DNA from: Austropuccinia psidii
Taxonomy: Eukaryota > Basidiomycota > Pucciniomycetes > Pucciniales > Sphaerophragmiaceae
DNA: 64,000 nt
Reading direction: 5' to 3'
NCBI GenBank assembly: GCA_023105745.1
Contig: JALGQZ010000019.1
Location: forward strand, 2,542,001-2,606,000
This document shows, piece after piece, positions 46,858-58,851 of this stretch. Every line of letters begins with the position of its first letter. Position 1 is the stretch's first letter. The notes below the pieces were generated by a model. That model was not told the DNA's origin, searched no databases, and was given only the letters and a program-made list of their open reading frames with translations. The position numbers were made by a program, and so were the translations under genes.

Positions 46858-47939
46858 TGTGAGCCTTTGATATATGACCAAATATCCAAAAATGTCACAA
46901 GAAAACTTTGCAATAATTATTCTTTCAAAATAATTATCTTAAAATAAGTGAAAATGCCATAAATAGGGATAAATTCTTAATTACCTTATAATCTAATTAG
47001 TAAGAATTTGAGACAGGTTAGACCATTAGATTTCTCTCTATAAAATACACATATGTCATTTTTATGGCATATCTGTAAAGTCAATAATTAATGAATAATA
47101 AGTAAAGGTACCATAAAAAAGCCATAAATTCTTATTTATCACAGAAGCCAATGTAGAAACATGTGAAATAAATCGCACCATTTGATTCTTCATGAAACAC
47201 TACACATATCAAGTTTTTATATCATATTTTTAAGCTCAATATATAAGGAAATAACCTTAATATATGCACTTTTATGGTCAGTGCATATATTCAGGATTTT
47301 TGGCTCATATCTCTTGAAATACAAATTATGGAGAGTTAAGCCAAAAATGAAGATACCATGTATTTACTTTAGGAATACAGATATAAACTTCATTTGACAA
47401 GTTATAAACAAAGCTATAGCTTTTAAGGGTTTATTGAATAAAATTGCCATAGCTGTTGACCACTTTATTGTGAAGGTGGTCCAAGCTTAAGCTAAAGTGG
47501 ATATTCAGGATCTACTAGCTCATTTGTGAAGAATGATGTATTTTTTTTGTCATTAAATTCAAGGTACAACCCCTTGAAATCATAGTTTGAAGTTTATAAT
47601 AGTGAATTTCAACAGAAAAGATGAGTTACAAGAAAAATCATTAAAAATAGATTTTTGATGATGTAATGAAACTCTCTGGGAATTTTATTCATGACATATT
47701 AATCTATCAGAATCCACTCTATAATTGGCTTTAGCATGTATAAGCTAAAATTTATTCATGATTAATGTTTAAGCTTAAAATTGATCATTTATGATCACTC
47801 ACTAGAATCTTATTTTAGTTTTAAAAGCTATATAAGTGCTCAAACTGGTGAATAATATTAGATTATGATTAATACTAATAAGATTCACGACGCTTAGGCT
47901 TCTTCCAAGCCTATTATGTCATCAAAGTTATAGCTATAG
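46858..47939 (+). repeat. R7 5' LTR, first part
   Basis: TGTGAGCCTTTGATATATGACC to TATAGCTATAG, where R8 is inserted. Matches solo LTR 61305 onwards. Confidence 0.87.
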
Positions 47940-49803
47940 TGTGAGCCTTAGAGGTATTTTCATATACCCAAAAGACCACAAATAACAAAAATAAGATACA
48001 AATATGAATAAAATGAATTTATTTATATTATAAAAATGAAAATTGAAGTATAAATACAAACTTATATATAAAAATAAGAAATCCAATTATGATTTAAAAT
48101 AAAAATTACATTAAAATTTAAAATTGTGAAAATGCATTTTTACTTGAAAAGATTACGTAAACATGAATTTTTAATAAAATTAATGGAATCAAAATATTTT
48201 TGGTAAAAATTCACATAAAATATACTATAACTTTTTATCCAATAAATAAACTTAAGAAAATTACTTCGTCATTGGATTCCTCAGAAAATGAGGTGGGGTC
48301 ACCTCTGGGTAGAAATATTGTAACTCAACTCTAAATAAGCTTAAATTAAGTTCTTAATATTTTCTGTACAACAGTTGAAAATCCTCAAAACCTTGATTCA
48401 ACTCACACCACATGTGGTGTTCACCATCAATTTTTGTGTCAAAACTCAGGTTTTGTGTGTAGTTTAAAAGTTATGAGGAATTGAAGTATTTTCAATGGAA
48501 ATGTCAAAATGTGCACGTTTATTACATAAGTGAACTGTAACTTACATTATAACTAGCAATTATTAAAGTTATGTACTTTGAAAATTCAATTGAATTGCAT
48601 GTGTAAATTACAAATGTATTACATGATGGGGAATTAAAGAAAAATAAAGTGGAAAGATTAATTCTTGGGGGGAAAGGAGCTCTAGCTCTAGGGGGGAGCC
48701 AGACCCCCAAAGTCCTTGCTAACAGGCGTGGGATTTCAAAATCCATGCAAATTTTGATCACTTTTGGCCTGGAATTGGGTCACAGGGTCTGTGACTCACT
48801 TGATGATGAGGTTTGGACACCAACTAGGGCAGTTTTAACTGTTTCCCAGAGGGTAAAACTACCCTTAAGTGAAAACAATCTTATTAAAAACAGTTGTAAC
48901 TGTTTCCAAGAGGGTAAAACTACCCTTGAGTTGAGACAATCTTATTCAAAACAGTTTTTACTGGTTTCTACGTCTCTTAAACACATTCTGACGTGTTTCG
49001 AAGGATCTAGACCAGGTATTACTATAGTAATGGCTGATTTAGGGGTCTAAAATGGCTAAAACCAGCCCTTTTTTGACCTAAACCAGGGTTCAATGATTCC
49101 ATGATTGGCTTTTCTGTTGTCACAGTGGTTTCCACGACTTAAAAGATTAATTTTACTTTTGGAGCAAGAAAATTGATGGCTATAAAAGAATGTCTTCTTT
49201 GTCCCACTTTTCTCTTCATGTTAGAATCTTTTCCTTTTATAATTAGTTTATACACTGTTAAACCAATCAATAAGAGATTCCAACTACCATTTTTAAAGAA
49301 TTTTAAACCATTTAACCATGTGAAAAAATTATTGTAATCATTTTTTGTAACTCTTAAAATCATTTGACCCCATGAACCACCCCATAAGTGAATTAAAGCA
49401 TCTTTCATCACTGTAAACTTTGTCACTTGTTTCCAAATTCACTCTGGTCACTTTTGGGTGTGTTTTCTCTTTAAAATTCTTTTTTAAAGACTTTGCTCTT
49501 CAATTAATTGCTTGCAGTTCTTTGATCAATTAATTCCAATTGAAATTGCTCTTGAAGAAATTTCTTTTGTAGCCTTAAATATCTCTTGTAGAGTATTTTT
49601 AGATACATTTTTGTTGTTGGTAAAACAATAAATCTTTATAATATTATTCTTTTAAACTTATAAAGCTAATGAAAATAAAATTTGCATGTTTTCTCTTCAA
49701 AATACTGTTTCATATCATTTTTAATCATTTTTTACCTTATACAAATTTTGAGGGCAGGAAAACTACTTGATTTTTAATCAAAGTTTCATATCCACACCTT
49801 ACA
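47940..49803 (+). repeat. R8 5' LTR (1864 bp)
   Basis: TGTGAGCCTTAGAGGTAT to CACACCTTACA. TATAAAAG promoter box at 49181-49188. Palindrome ACACCACATGTGGTGT at 48405-48420. Contains a local duplication of the ACTGTTTCC(C/A)AGAGGGTAAAACTACCCTT unit near 48837-48930 that other copies carry once. Confidence 0.92.
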
Positions 49804-49820
49804 TTTGGGGGCCCAGCCGT
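49804..49820 (+). other. R8 primer-binding site
   Basis: TTTGGGGGCCCAGCCGT directly after the LTR, identical to R4. Confidence 0.7.
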
Positions 49821-49952
49821 GATATTTTACCTGTGGCATAATTCTTCACTCTTTTTAAATCCTTGTTTTCTTATATCAAAAAATTTAAAAACATATAAAA
49901 AATACTTATAATTTAAAAAATCCATGACAAAAGAAGCTTTTTCATATTATAG

Positions 49953-50030
49953 GTGAGGCTTATATTTTTCAGTTCTTTTTTTGAAATACCTCTTTTTAAC
50001 TTAATTAATTGGCTTTTTCATTGATTTTAG
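49953..50030 (+). other. Possible leader intron in R8
   Basis: GTGAGG donor at 49953 and TTGATTTTAG acceptor at 50030, 78 bases; position and acceptor match R4 28147-28221. The downstream short ORF (50009-50260) is homologous to the R4 one. Confidence 0.4.
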
Positions 50031-50278
50031 TGTGTTACAACGTGGTAAGACAAGCAAACATTGAAACAGCCTCAACAGTAACAAACATTATTCCAGCAAG
50101 TACTGTAAATTCTGACCATAATAGTACAATTATTATAGCTCAGAATAATCAACCAGAACCAATTTCTTCTGAATTAATTAACTTGTATATCAGTAATACC
50201 CTTCATAAGGAAAATAATCTGTCAAATAGTAAGTTTTTTGACGTAAAATTACTATTTTAAGCTTTTTTAATCATAAAT

Positions 50279-50941
50279 ATGCCTCCAACCAGATTGGGAG
50301 CCAGCTATAAACCCTCAAGCAGCTCCCAAAAAGGTCATAGACGTGATTATGGCAGAAGCCAATCAGTTAAAAAAGGAAAAGGGACAGTTGATTACTTCCA
50401 AATTAATAAATTATGTCATTCTGAAGCTGATAATACTATTTTACCTTCAAACAGAGCTTACGCCGCCACAAGAATCCTCAGTGGACATATACTAAGCCAG
50501 CCAGAAGCCTTACAACAATGCATTGCAGCACAAAGAGTATCAGATCCTTTCAGATCTGTGGAAAAACTGCATGAATTCTTACCTGACTGTGAGAAAATTC
50601 CTTTGCCATCCCAACACTTGCAAATCACTCAATGGATGGAATCCATTGATGGAAAAGAAGAAAATGATGCTTTTAACAGCAGAATGGGGGAAAACAACCC
50701 TCCATCACCCAAGCAAGTGCCAAAAACAGTCCCAGTAGCCAGCAGCAGCAATTCAAATGTGAAAAAGCAGCCACAAGCTCAAAACAAGGGCAAAGGCAAG
50801 GAACCAGCCACAAAACCTTACAGCCAGGGTTACATGATCCCAAAGATTCAGCAGGATGCCATGGAAAATGTGTTTCAGATGGCCAGAAAAATGATGGAAT
50901 TACAGAAAAAGGAGGCAGCCAGATTAAAATATCAGAAATGA
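50279..50941 (+). CDS. R8 Gag ORF1 (N-terminal region)
   Basis: 220 codons from ATGCCTCCAACC: GASYKPSSSSQKGHRRDYGR, a SQPEALQQ part, LHEFLPDCEKIP, QWMESIDGKEE, then a basic Q/K/G-rich stretch (KKQPQAQNKGKGKEPATKP), PYSQGY and DAMENVFQMARKMMELQKKEAARLKYQK. The stop overlaps the next ATG as ATGA (50938-50941). A second frame is open across about 50677-50950 and its product matches the R5 Gag frame (QGQRQ..., DPK..., SQIKISEM). No known domain; the basic stretch suggests nucleic-acid binding. Start chosen by homology with R4. Confidence 0.62.
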   Translation: MPPTRLGASYKPSSSSQKGHRRDYGRSQSVKKGKGTVDYFQINKLCHSEADNTILPSNRAYAATRILSGHILSQPEALQQCIAAQRVSDPFRSVEKLHEFLPDCEKIPLPSQHLQITQWMESIDGKEENDAFNSRMGENNPPSPKQVPKTVPVASSSNSNVKKQPQAQNKGKGKEPATKPYSQGYMIPKIQQDAMENVFQMARKMMELQKKEAARLKYQK

Positions 50942-52560
50942 TTTAGGATATCTTTGATTCTATCCCAGAGTTGTATGAAGCTATGAATGACGTAAAAACT
51001 CATGTTTCTGATATAAATTTGTCTATTTGTAACAATCTTAAAACAAACAGCTTAAGTCAGAGCCAAATAAATGAAACATCTATGTTTTTTGATAAAGTTT
51101 TAAGAACAATTATAGCTTCTAATAATGAAAATTCTTTTGGCAATGAGATAAATGAACAATCTTCCATTATTAGAGAACTAACAGACAAATATTTTAAATT
51201 CAATATAGATGACATAATTGAAACAAGAATAAAACAAGCCATAAATACTAGCAAAGAGGATAATAAAAGTGTTCTTGAGAATATTTCAAAATCATTTACT
51301 GAAATAAAGACATATACAATTGCCTTGAAAAAGTGTTTTGAAATCTCACAAGAGGAAATATCAAAATTAACAATGAAGTTGAATCAGATAACCTCTGATA
51401 ATACTAGGCAAACAGAAATATGGAAATAATTAACACAAACATAAGATAATCATAAAATTAATGTAATAAATTCAGTCCAAAGTTTACAACATGAATTCAG
51501 AAATTCCCAAAGGTGTAACAATAGCAAAATGAATGATATTGAACAATTACTTCCCACCTTAACAAGAATTTCTACACCTTTGAATCACAATGAGGGCACA
51601 AGAATTCCAAATTCACAAGCATTGGAGGTTGAAAGCTCACAATTGAAAAATGAATTTTCCACTTCTTTTCATAACTTGGATCCATCAATGGGCCAAGCAC
51701 TCCTGAAAGAAATACCAAAACTTAAATAATGGCCTCACTTCAGTGGTGAAGGTGAATATGACCATATGGAATTCATCAGAGGTATTGACATGATTAAAGA
51801 ATATTTTGAATTACCAGAAAGATTGGTAACAGCAAGATCTAACACCTTGTTTACCAGATCAGCTCACAGATGGTATATCAAATTAAGACAAGCACATGGA
51901 CACTAAAGTTGTATTTGGTGGAAAACCCAAATTATCAACAAATGGGCCAATGATGCTTGGAGTTTTGAAGTTGAGAAAGCCTTTTAATCTGCCAAATTTA
52001 ATTCTGATGAAGACAAAGCTTTACCATGGTTTGGCCAACAAAAAGATAGATTAACAGAATTGTATCCTGACATGTCAGAATTTATGATCCACAGAAAGAT
52101 TCTGAGACAATGTGGGGGTGACTTAGAGAATTCTGTCAAAAGCAGGACTACTGAACAATCTTCAGCAGAAGATATTATTAATATATTAGAATAAGTAACC
52201 ACCAGAACCAGAATTGGTTCTAGTAGGGTGAATCTCAAAACAAGGTTTAATACACCTTGGAATGATTCTGTGGACAAAAATTCCAAAGAAACTTCTAATA
52301 ATGTTAAGCATAAATCTGTGAATATAATCAGAAACTGCCATATTTTCCAAAGCACCACCCACTTAGCCAATACATGTCCAAAGAGGGGGAAAAACAATGA
52401 AATTGACATTGAAAAAGAACTTGATGCTGAAAAAGAGGATAATATAATTGAAGAAAATTCAGATGATAAGTCATAAATATTTTCTGAATCTTTAAAAGAT
52501 GTAGAAAATATCAATGCCACTTTTGAGATCATTGAATTTTATTCCCACATTCCACAATTA
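50938..52560 (+). pseudogene. R8 Gag capsid and zinc knuckle
   Basis: Begins at the overlapping ATG, but the third codon is TAG. 50971-51429 is a helical, coiled-coil-like region (152 codons). Capsid residues follow across 51730-52190 with stops at about 51727, 51904 and 51985, then 52228-52476 with knuckle CHIFQSTTHLANTC (second Cys replaced by Phe) and an acidic tail (KEDNIIEENSDDKS). Confidence 0.8.
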
Positions 52561-52902
52561 AGCAATGGTCAACTTGATTTGTCAAAAATTCAAGATGCAC
52601 AACTTATTAAAACCAAACCAAACAGGGGAAAAGGTTATACAGCTGGTAACTCCTGTATAACAGAAGTGGTAATTGACAACAAGCCCACTGAACTTCTACT
52701 TGACCCAGGAGCCTTCTACTCTTGTGTTGGCAAATCTTTTCTTAATATGTGTGTACCAAATTTTGAAGATCAATTGTTACCAATTGATGGCATAAAATTC
52801 AATAGTGCAAGTAATCCAATGAAAGCATTGGGAATCTTTGAGACCAATGTCATATTTCCAAATATTAATGGAAATTTAAGAATCATGGTTTAATTTGTTG
52901 TT
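52561..52902 (+). pseudogene. R8 aspartic protease
   Basis: KPNRGKGYTAGNSCITEVVIDNKPTELLLDPGAF with the active-site motif as Asp-Pro-Gly-Ala. R4 has Asp-Pro-Glu-Ala, so the Pro may be a beta-family trait rather than decay. The frame stops at 52891, just before the next segment, in the same frame. Confidence 0.8.
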
Positions 52903-53649
52903 ATGGAAAATTGCTTTAGTACCCATTTTATATTGGGAAATGACTATTTGGTCATGTATGGGATAGACGTACATAACAACAAAGACAGATACTTTACTAT
53001 TGGAGACAATAAGCATCAAAAATTTGCCTTTTTACCATTTAAAAGACAAATTAAAGTAAGTAAAGTAGCACCAGTCAGCTTACCATTGGAAAGATTCAAA
53101 TCTGAACAGTTAAATGAAGGTGAAATAAGCCTTCATTTGACTGATAGTCAGGAAAATGAACTTTGGGCCCTTTTATATGACCATAAAGAAGCATTTGCAT
53201 CAGACAAAGAGCCTTTGGGGGCAATTATTGGTCATGAAGTTGACATCATCCTTAATATTGAGAGACCTTGTCCACCACTATTAAGAAGACCTGCATATCC
53301 AGAAAGTCCCAAATCAAGAGAAGCGCTAGAAATTCATATTAAAGAACTTCTAGACCTTGGTGTAATAAGAAAGGCTGGCCATAATAAGGAAGTAGAAATA
53401 ACTACACCAGCCATAGTGGCATGGCATAATGGAAAATCTATAATGGCTGGGGACTTTAGAGCTCTGAATGCTTATACTGTTCCAGACAGATACCCAATAC
53501 CAAAAATCCAAATTTCCCTTACCCAGATATTGCAAGCAGTGTATATAACCACTATGGATGCCCTTAAAGGATTGAATCAAAATTTGGTGACACCAAGGGC
53601 AAGGAAATACTTAAGAACATTGTTCATTGTGGAGTATGTGAATATTTGA
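52903..53649 (+). pseudogene. R8 protease end and RT N-terminal half
   Basis: 248 codons: [76 protein letters not shown] and MDALKGLNQNL. A one-base shift at about 53620 ends the frame at YVNI; the next segment resumes in another frame with the MPFGIKNAP block. Confidence 0.85.
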
Positions 53650-54743
53650 GGATGCCTTTTGGTATCAAGAATGCACCTTTACACTTCCAAAGAATGATGA
53701 ATTAAATCTTCCCTGAAGAACTTTTAGAAGGATGGTTAATCATTTACATTGATTACATTATTGTCTGTTCCAAAACTTGGGAAGAACATATGAACAGATT
53801 ATCCAGAGTTTTGACAAAAATCCAATCTGTGAACATGAAAATTTCTTTAAAGAAATTCCATTTTGGAGTTAAAGAACTTAAAGCACTGGCACCTGTATTA
53901 TCTGGTATATCCCTTGGCATTGACAAAAACAAGGTTGCAGCAGTATTGCAGAAGCCCATGCTTCAAAACAAGAAAGAAATTCAGTCATTTTTAGGGTTTG
54001 CAGGATATTACAGGCAACATATTAAAGTTTTTGCATCCATCGCAAGACCTCGTTATAAATTATGCAACAAAGACACAGTATTTGAAATGACTGTTAACAA
54101 AGTCAAGGCCTTTGAATCTTTGAGACAAGCCTTGACCACTTCTCCACTCTTACTGATGCCAGACTTTAAGCTGCCTTTTAAGCTTTATATTGATTCATCA
54201 GGAAATGGGCTTGGTGCTTCACTTCACCAAGTTCAGATTATCAATGATAAACCTGTGAAAGGACCCGTATGTTTCACATCAAGGAAGATCAAACCAACTG
54301 AAGCCAGATATGGAGCCAGTCAAATGGAATGCTTATGCCTTGTCTGGGCCTTGGAAAAGCTAAACTGCTTTCTGGAAGGATGTGTTTTTGAATTAATAAC
54401 AAATTGTACCGCTGTCAAGTCACTTTTAAAAATGAAGACTCCTAAAAGGCATGTGTTGAGATGGAAAATAGCCATACAAGAGTATAGGGGCAATATGACC
54501 ATTGCTCATAAGGATGGGAATATTCATAAAAATGCAGATGGACTGAGCAGATGGCCATTACCAAATAATATTTATAATCCTGCTTATGTTCCAGAGGAAG
54601 CTTCCCCACAAATCTCCATAGAAGGAATCAATGTTACAGACCTGAACACCACTTTCTTTGAGGAGGTAAGAAACATTTATACTCAGGATACAAATTTTAG
54701 CAATTTATGCCAATTACTTACTAAGGACTGTTAATACAATTCT
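53650..54743 (+). pseudogene. R8 reverse transcriptase C-terminal half and RNase H
   Basis: Includes [15 protein letters not shown], a stop at about 53702, and the polymerase motif YIDY at 53745-53756, where the second catalytic Asp is Tyr. Then 314 codons from 53790: [27 protein letters not shown], RNase H with [13 protein letters not shown] (Asp kept), [33 protein letters not shown] and [10 protein letters not shown], followed by the integrase linker. Confidence 0.85.
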
Positions 54744-55600
54744 TTGATACATACCTTAGATGAGATATGGAGGAAATCATATTATGAAGGAAGATCCCAA
54801 TTACTGGATGGTATAATTTACCACAAAACTAATCATACATGTGTCATGAAAGTTGTAGACAGGTCCTTAATCAAACTTGTACTTAAAGAATGCCATGACA
54901 GCCCTTTCTCAGGACATCTGTCTGAGGACAGAACAAGAGCAAAAATAAAAACTTGCATATGGTGGCCAATGTTTCAGAAAGATGTTGCAGAGTATTGAAA
55001 AACCTGTTACAGATGTCAAAAAGCAAATAAATCCACTGGCAAAAGACTTGGAAATATGATCAAGATCCAAGAGCCCAGCAGACCTTGGTAAATTGTCCAT
55101 ATGGATTGGGTAACTGGTCTGCCACCAGGGGGTGATGAAAATTATAATGCTTGCCTAGTGATGTTTGACAGATTTAGTAAGACTCCAATCTTTTTACCAT
55201 GTCACAAGGATGATACAGCCATGGATACAGCTCTTCTGATATGGAATAGAGTAATATCATGGACTGGCATATTCACAAACATCATTAGTGAAAGAGATCC
55301 CAAATTCACCTCAGCACTATGGACAAATCTTCACCAACTATTTGGGACAAAATTATCCTTCTCTACAGCCTACCACCCACAAACTGATGGTCTGGCTGAA
55401 AGGATGATCCAAACCTTGGAAGATATGGTAATAATATTTTGTGCATATGGACTTGAATTCAAAGATTGTGATGGATTTACCCATGATTGGTGTACTCTTT
55501 TACCAGCACTATAATTGGCATATAAGACATCCATTTATGCCAGTACCAATTAAACTCCCATTACTCTAGAAAAACAATGGAATCCCAAATTACCTCAAGA
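54744..55600 (+). pseudogene. R8 integrase zinc module and catalytic core
   Basis: 54744-54998 carries CHDSPFSGHLSED and ends at a TGA within the CX2C part (KTCYRC follows). 55101-55514 is the core: Asp in VHMDWVT intact, second position Glu64 (IISERDPKF) instead of Asp, Glu100 intact, 35 residues between. Extra stops at about 55088 and 55512. Confidence 0.85.
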
Positions 55601-56210
55601 TTTCTTGAGAAAAGAATTGGTTGAAATACATCCTACAGCTTCTAGCTTCAAAGGAATGCTAGACAAAGCTATGAAGCATTCAGAAATGTTCATGGAAAAC
55701 TCTTTTGCATATGCTAAGGACAAATGGGACAAGTCACATGCCACCCCAGCTTTCAAAGTGGGGGATTTAGTACTTGTATCCAGCACTGACTTCAATAACA
55801 TCAAAGGATGTAAAAAGGCTAAAAGACTCCTTTGCAGGACATTTTTTTATTAAGGCCCTCAATGGAGAAAATGCTTTTGAAGTAGAATTATCTAAAGAAC
55901 TTAGCAATAAGCATCCTACATTTACAGTGAGCTTGATAAATCCATATAAATCTAGTTATGCTGAAAAATTTCCTTTGAGGAACAAAGTTCACCAAGCTAT
56001 ACCTCCCATTTAATCATCTGGTATTTAGAAGATTACCAAAGTGCTCAAAGAAAGAAAGTTGAGGACCAATAAAGTAAGGGAATACCTTGTTAGGTACAGT
56101 GACCCAACTTGTGAGGATGAATGGTTAGCAGAAAACGGCATACCTGAAGCTGCTAAACTTCTCAGAAGGCTCATACACACTAGAAATAACAATATTACAA
56201 AGTAATATCT
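55601..56210 (+). pseudogene. R8 integrase C-terminus and chromodomain-like tail
   Basis: KELVEIHPTASSFKGMLDK, FKVGDLVLVSSTDFNNIKG, then a frameshift near 55820 into ALNGENAFEVELSKELSNKHPTF. The tail to about 56205 reads VREYLVRYSD and LLRRLIH in broken frames, matching the R4 tail. Confidence 0.8.
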
Positions 56211-58002
56211 TTTTTAGGGGGAGGGAATCTGAGCCTGAGAGGTATTTTCATATACCCAAAAGACCACAAATAACAAAAATAAGATACAAATATAAATAAA
56301 ATGAATTTATTTATATTATAAAAATGAAAATTAAAATATAAATACAAGTTTATATATAAAAATAAAAAATTTAATTATGATTTGAAATCAAAATTACATT
56401 AAAATTTAAAATTATGAAAATGCATTTTTACTTGAAAAGATTAAGTAAAAATGAATTTTTAATAAAATTAATGAAAATACAATTTTTTTGGTAAAAAGTT
56501 ACATAAAATATATTAAACCTTTTTATCCAATAAATAAACTTAAGAAAATAACTTCACCATTGAGTTCCTCATAAAAAATGAGGTGGGGTTACCTCTGGGT
56601 AAATTTATGTAACTCAACTCTAAATTATAAGGTTAAATTAATTTTTTAGTATTTTCTGTACAAAATTTGGAAATCCTCAAAATCTTAGTTTAATTCACAC
56701 CACATGTGGTTTTAACCATCAATTTCTGTGTTAAAATTGAGGTGGTGTGTGTAGTTTATAAGTTATGAGGAATTGAAGTAGTTTCAATTGAAATGTCAAA
56801 ATGGGCACATGCATGACATAAGTGAACTGTAATTTACATGAGGTATCAATTATTACAGTGATGTACTGTAAAAATTTAATTGAATTGCATGTGTAAATTA
56901 CAAATGTATTACATGATGAGGAATTAAAGAGTAAGAAAGTGGAAAGATTAATTCTGAAGGGGAAAGGAACTCTAGCTCTGAGGGGGAGACAGACCCCCAA
57001 GATTCTTTCTGACAGGCATGGGATGTCAAACTCCATGCAAAGGTTCATCACTTTTGGCCTGGAATTGAGTCACAGGGTCTGTGACTCAAGTGATGATGGG
57101 GTTTTAATACCAACCAGGGCAGTTTTAACTGTTTCCAAGAGGGTAAAACTACCCTTAATTTAAAAAAATCTTAGTAAAAACAGTTTTAATGGGTTTCTAC
57201 TTCTCTTACGCACATTCTGACGTGTTTTGAAGGCTCTAGACCAGGTATTACTATAGTAATGGCTGATTTAAGGGTCTAAAATGGCTACAACCAGCCCTTT
57301 TTTGACCTAAACCAGGGTTCAATGATGCCATAATTGGATTTTCTGTTGTCAGAGTGTTTTCCACAACTGACAAGAGAAACTTTTCTTTTTGGAGCAGGAA
57401 AATTTATGGATATAAAAGAATGTCTTCTTTGTCCCACTTTTCCTTTTATATTTAGTTTATACACTGTTAAAACAATCAATAAAAGATTCCAACCACAATT
57501 TTTGAATCATTTTAAGCCTTTTAGCCACGTGAGAAAATCATTATAATCATTTTTTGTAACTCTTATAATCATTTTACCCCTTGAACCACCCCATAAGTGA
57601 ATTAAAGCATCTTTCATCAATGTAAACTTTGTCACTTCTTTCCAAATTCACTCTGGTCCTTTTTGGGCGTTTTTTGTCTTTAAAATTCTTTTTTAAAGAC
57701 TTTGTTCTTTAATTAATTGCTTGCAGTTCTTTGCTCAATTCATTCCAATTGAAATTGCTCTTGAAGAAATTTCTTTTGTAGCCTTAAATATCTCTTGTAG
57801 GGTATTTTTGGATAAATTTTTATTTTTGGTAAATCAATAAATCTTTATAATATTATTGTTTTAAACTTATAAGGTTAAAAACAATAAAATTGGTGCTTTT
57901 TATCTTAAATATACTATTTTTAATTATTTTTTACCTTATACAAATTTTGAGGACAGGAAAAGTACTTGATTTTTAATCAAAGTTTCATATCCACACCTTA
58001 CA
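56211..58002 (+). repeat. R8 polypurine tract and 3' LTR (LTR 56228-58002, 1775 bp)
   Basis: TTTTTAGGGGGAGGGAA (56211-56227), then TCTGAGCCTGAGAGGTAT, with one base changed in the terminal TG, to CACACCTTACA. TATAAAAG at 57411-57418. The ACACCACATGTGGTGT palindrome is damaged here (56697-56712). Confidence 0.9.
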
Positions 58003-58007
58003 TATAA

Positions 58008-58851
58008 TGATAAATCCAAGTAATGGCATAATAATGAGATAGGATGGCTTAATTATGATTCAATCATCACTAAACCTTAAAATACTGATCAATTCCAGTG
58101 GATACCATCATTAAACATCTACTAGAAGCCTGCCGGACTCTAGGAGGGAAGGCTTTCCTATAAATAGAGCTCTTTTTACTCTATTTCCCCCTCAGATGCA
58201 TCAAAAACATTAAAACATTAAATTTAAAGGTAATTTCTTTATTCTTTATATATAGACTCATTATCTTATTAAAGACCAAAGATAATCTTCACTACAATGA
58301 CCAATCTTGACATGATGACATCAATTTTTTAATTGTTTTTGTTATAATTCTCTCTAAAATTCTCTAAATCCACATAAAATCAAGAATATTTGTAGTTTCT
58401 TTTATTTTTATCTGTAAATACAATTCAAATAAGTTTCATTTACTTTATTAGGCATAAATTCATCCAAAGGTATTATATTAATCATCAAAATTGGGTTATT
58501 TTCACTTATTATAATTTTTTCTCCCTATTATTATCCTTAATAATTCTTAATTAATAAAAATATTCTTTATATTAATATATAACATTAATATTAGTGAAAA
58601 TTTTGTTATAAATTATTTCTTATTATCAAATAACAATTTCTTACACATCTATCATTCTTGGTAACAATAATAAATTGCCATAAATATATTAATTATGAAA
58701 TATTAATATATTTATTTAATTATACAGTTATTTTAAACCATTTTTATAGTAATTATTATTAATTCATTTTTACAATTTCATAAGGACATTCATAGTACAA
58801 TAAGTTAAATATTTTTAATATTTTCTTATTGTTCCATAGTCAAATATTACA
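58008..58851 (+). repeat. R7 5' LTR, second part
   Basis: Continues the LTR after R8 and its target copy. Core promoter TATAAATAG at 58159-58167 followed by CTCTTTTTACTCTATTTCCCCCTCAGATGC, probably the start region. Ends AAATATTACA. Confidence 0.88.

Larger units (their letters stand above)
47940..58002 (+). mobile_element. R8: beta-family Ty3/gypsy element inside the R7 LTR
   Basis: 10,063 bp with both LTRs, near-duplication TATAG (47935-47939) / TATAA (58003-58007), and the R7 LTR continuing on both sides. Gene order as in R4 and no nested insertions. It is the best reference copy for the beta family, although about ten stops or frame breaks, a YIDY polymerase motif and an Asp-to-Glu change in integrase show it is inactive. 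Confidence 0.92.
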
